Shown here piece after piece: positions 6,795-8,065 of a stretch of DNA of 8,065 bases (within the stretch, counting starts at the first letter, position 1; each line of letters begins with the position of its first letter). The notes under the pieces are model-generated. The model ran no database searches. It was not told the origin of the DNA and saw nothing but the letters and a program-made list of their open reading frames with translations. Position numbers and translations under genes: made by a program. This stretch comes from Anaerolineales bacterium (lineage in GTDB: Bacteria; Chloroflexota; Anaerolineae; Anaerolineales; UBA4823): NCBI GenBank assembly GCA_026415275.1, contig JAOAHK010000066.1, positions 1,112 through 9,176 of the forward strand, written 5' to 3'.

Positions 6795-8065
6795 CTATGG
6801 CGCTTTAGGCAGGGTGAACCAGAAGGTACAACCCTTGCCCTCCCCCTCCGATTCGACCCAAACGCGGCCACGATGCACTTCGATGATGCGCTTAACCAGT
6901 GCAAGACCGACGCCGTACCCTTCGGCACGTGGGTCAAGCTTCTCAAACAAACCGAAGACCTTCTCCTGATGGACAGGCTCAATGCCAATGCCGTTATCGC
7001 GCACATAAAATTGGAGTTCATTGGCAACCTCGCGCCAGCCAATTTCAATGCGCGGCCGAGATTGCTCGCCCATGTATTTCAGAGCGTTATCGAGCAGGTT
7101 CTGCATTACTTGTAGCAAGCGGGCACGATCGCCATACACCACAGGCAGGTTTGGGGCGATCTCAAACTCAACGATACGCCCTTGATGGCGAATGTTGCCC
7201 ATCAGCAATTGTACCGCTTCCATAACCACTTCCCCAAATGGAAATTGAGTTGGAGGATTGATCACACGCCCGATGCGGGAAAGCTCTAACAGCCCTTCCA
7301 AGAGAGCTTGCATCTTTTCTGCCGCAAAATGGATGCGCTGCAAATCGGCTTTGGCTTGGTCCAGATTCCCTTGCTCAAGGCTCTGTTCGACAAAGGTGAG
7401 GAAGCCCAAAATGGTAATCAGAGGACTTTTGAGGTCATGAGAAACGGTATAGGTGAACTGGCTCAACTCGCTGTTTTTGCGTTGCAGGTCTTGAATCAAT
7501 CGTTCGCGCTCAGCTTCCCACTGCTTGCGCTGCGTGATATCCGTGAAGACGGCGGCAAAAAAGCCAGGCTTTGGGGAAAAGGCGCTGACCTCGTACCATC
7601 GGGATAAAGGTGTGCTATATGCTTCAAAAACCGCAGATTGACCTGTGCGGGCAACTTCACCATAGCGTTCGATCCAGGTCGCTTCCAAATCGGGCAAGAG
7701 TTGGCGGACGGTTTTGCCAATCACTTGTTCAGCCCTTAGGCCGGTCAAGCGTTCAAAAGCCGGGTTAACCTCCAGGAAGCGATAATCGACTGGTGTGCCA
7801 CGCTCATCCCAGATCATCTCATGCAACGCAAAGCCCTCGATCATGTTCTCAAACAGCGTTCGGTAGCGTTCTTCGCTCTGACGGATGATCTCTTGGGCAG
7901 CTTTTTGCTCGGTGATGTCTGTGCCGGCACCGACAATATATTTGATGTGATTGTCCTGAACGACAGGGGTTAAGGTCGTCAACCAAGTGCGCCGCCCGCC
8001 AGGCAGGTCTAGGGTTTCTTCATAAGTGATGGGGTAACCGTTATCCACACAGCGTTGGTAATTGC
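6795..8065 (-). CDS. PAS-domain sensor histidine kinase, N-terminus cut off by the window edge
   Basis: The frame ends at TAG (6797-6795) and is open to the right edge, giving 422 visible residues; the true start lies outside the window. An internal GTG at 8048 is not a credible start because it falls inside a PAS domain (NYQRC before it continues the fold). Visible order: the end of one PAS (8063 to about 7910, ending VGAGTDITEQK), a full PAS (about 7880-7520, from SEERYRTLFENM to VFTDITQRK), a short coil, a HisKA domain with the phosphorylated His in VSHDLKSP (codon 7439-7437), and a HATPase_c domain with N-box NLLDNALKYMG, G1 box DNGIGI and G2 box GYGVGLAL, ending VESEGEGKGCTFWFTLP. All catalytic boxes are intact, so it should autophosphorylate. 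No membrane segment is seen in the visible part. The next gene, 23 bases on, encodes a lone receiver, the expected partner. The H-box context (FTYTVSHDLKSPL) is like that of phytochrome-type kinases. Confidence 0.95.
   Translation of the reverse strand, partial: NYQRCVDNGYPITYEETLDLPGGRRTWLTTLTPVVQDNHIKYIVGAGTDITEQKAAQEIIRQSEERYRTLFENMIEGFALHEMIWDERGTPVDYRFLEVNPAFERLTGLRAEQVIGKTVRQLLPDLEATWIERYGEVARTGQSAVFEAYSTPLSRWYEVSAFSPKPGFFAAVFTDITQRKQWEAERERLIQDLQRKNSELSQFTYTVSHDLKSPLITILGFLTFVEQSLEQGNLDQAKADLQRIHFAAEKMQALLEGLLELSRIGRVINPPTQFPFGEVVMEAVQLLMGNIRHQGRIVEFEIAPNLPVVYGDRARLLQVMQNLLDNALKYMGEQSRPRIEIGWREVANELQFYVRDNGIGIEPVHQEKVFGLFEKLDPRAEGYGVGLALVKRIIEVHRGRVWVESEGEGKGCTFWFTLPKAP

Noticed and set aside
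6713..7720. Other frames over the kinase gene on both strands
   Set aside because: They are shadows of the kinase frame, which has intact H, N, G1 and G2 boxes and explains the whole stretch.
6795..8048. Kinase start at the GTP-independent GTG codon at 8048
   Set aside because: The frame continues to the right edge and the residues before it belong to the same PAS domain, so the gene is cut by the window rather than starting there.

Overview
The window is a signalling island. Five protein genes cover about 94% of it, all read on the minus strand, so the genes run from right to left. Every one is a sensor or signal-transduction protein; there is no metabolic, structural or DNA-binding protein. 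The organism is most likely a Chloroflexota bacterium, perhaps of the Anaerolineae. This is an inference from the protein style: a 5TM-Lyt (LytS-like) membrane sensor fused to PAS and GAF domains, an HD-GYP domain with the wording LEAWSRTLEIRDKDTQGHTHRV, an Rcp1-like single-domain receiver, and a long C/G-skewed intergenic repeat of the 'CCCTCACCCC...GGGGTGAGGG' kind. Base composition is near balanced.

From right to left the layout is as follows. (1) A PAS-PAS histidine kinase (6795 to beyond 8065) lacks its N-terminus because it runs off the right edge. (2) Directly downstream, after 23 bases, is an Rcp1/CheY-like stand-alone receiver (6319-6771), very probably the kinase's phosphoacceptor. 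(3) A 466-base gap (5853-6318) holds an inverted-repeat-rich element of about 180 bases (6102-6280) and, nearer the next gene, three imperfect 23-base tandem units (5904-5972). (4) A receiver-PAS-GAF-HD-GYP protein (3963-5852) is a predicted cyclic-di-GMP phosphodiesterase. (5) It overlaps by ATGA a receiver-PAS-GAF-GAF-GGDEF protein (1708-3966), a predicted diguanylate cyclase with an intact GGDEF motif and inhibitory I-site. (6) Four bases after that comes a 5TM-Lyt membrane sensor with PAS-PAS-GAF (below 1 to 1703), whose C-terminal output lies beyond the left edge; this frame stays open from 1703 down to base 1.

The central idea is a translationally coupled pair of response regulators with similar front ends (receiver + coiled coil + PAS) and opposite enzymatic ends: one predicted to destroy and one to make cyclic-di-GMP. 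A membrane sensor sits behind them and a kinase/receiver pair in front. All three complete receivers keep the full phosphorylation site set and share a 'VED(N/D)xDHxEL' opening, so they may be fed by the same kinase or kinases. What is sensed, and which kinase feeds which receiver, cannot be read from the sequence.

Two of the four genes whose starts lie in the window appear to begin with TTG, each behind a strong Shine-Dalgarno sequence. The other two begin with ATG and are coupled to the gene before them. No tRNA, rRNA, CRISPR array, transposase or convincing terminator was seen.
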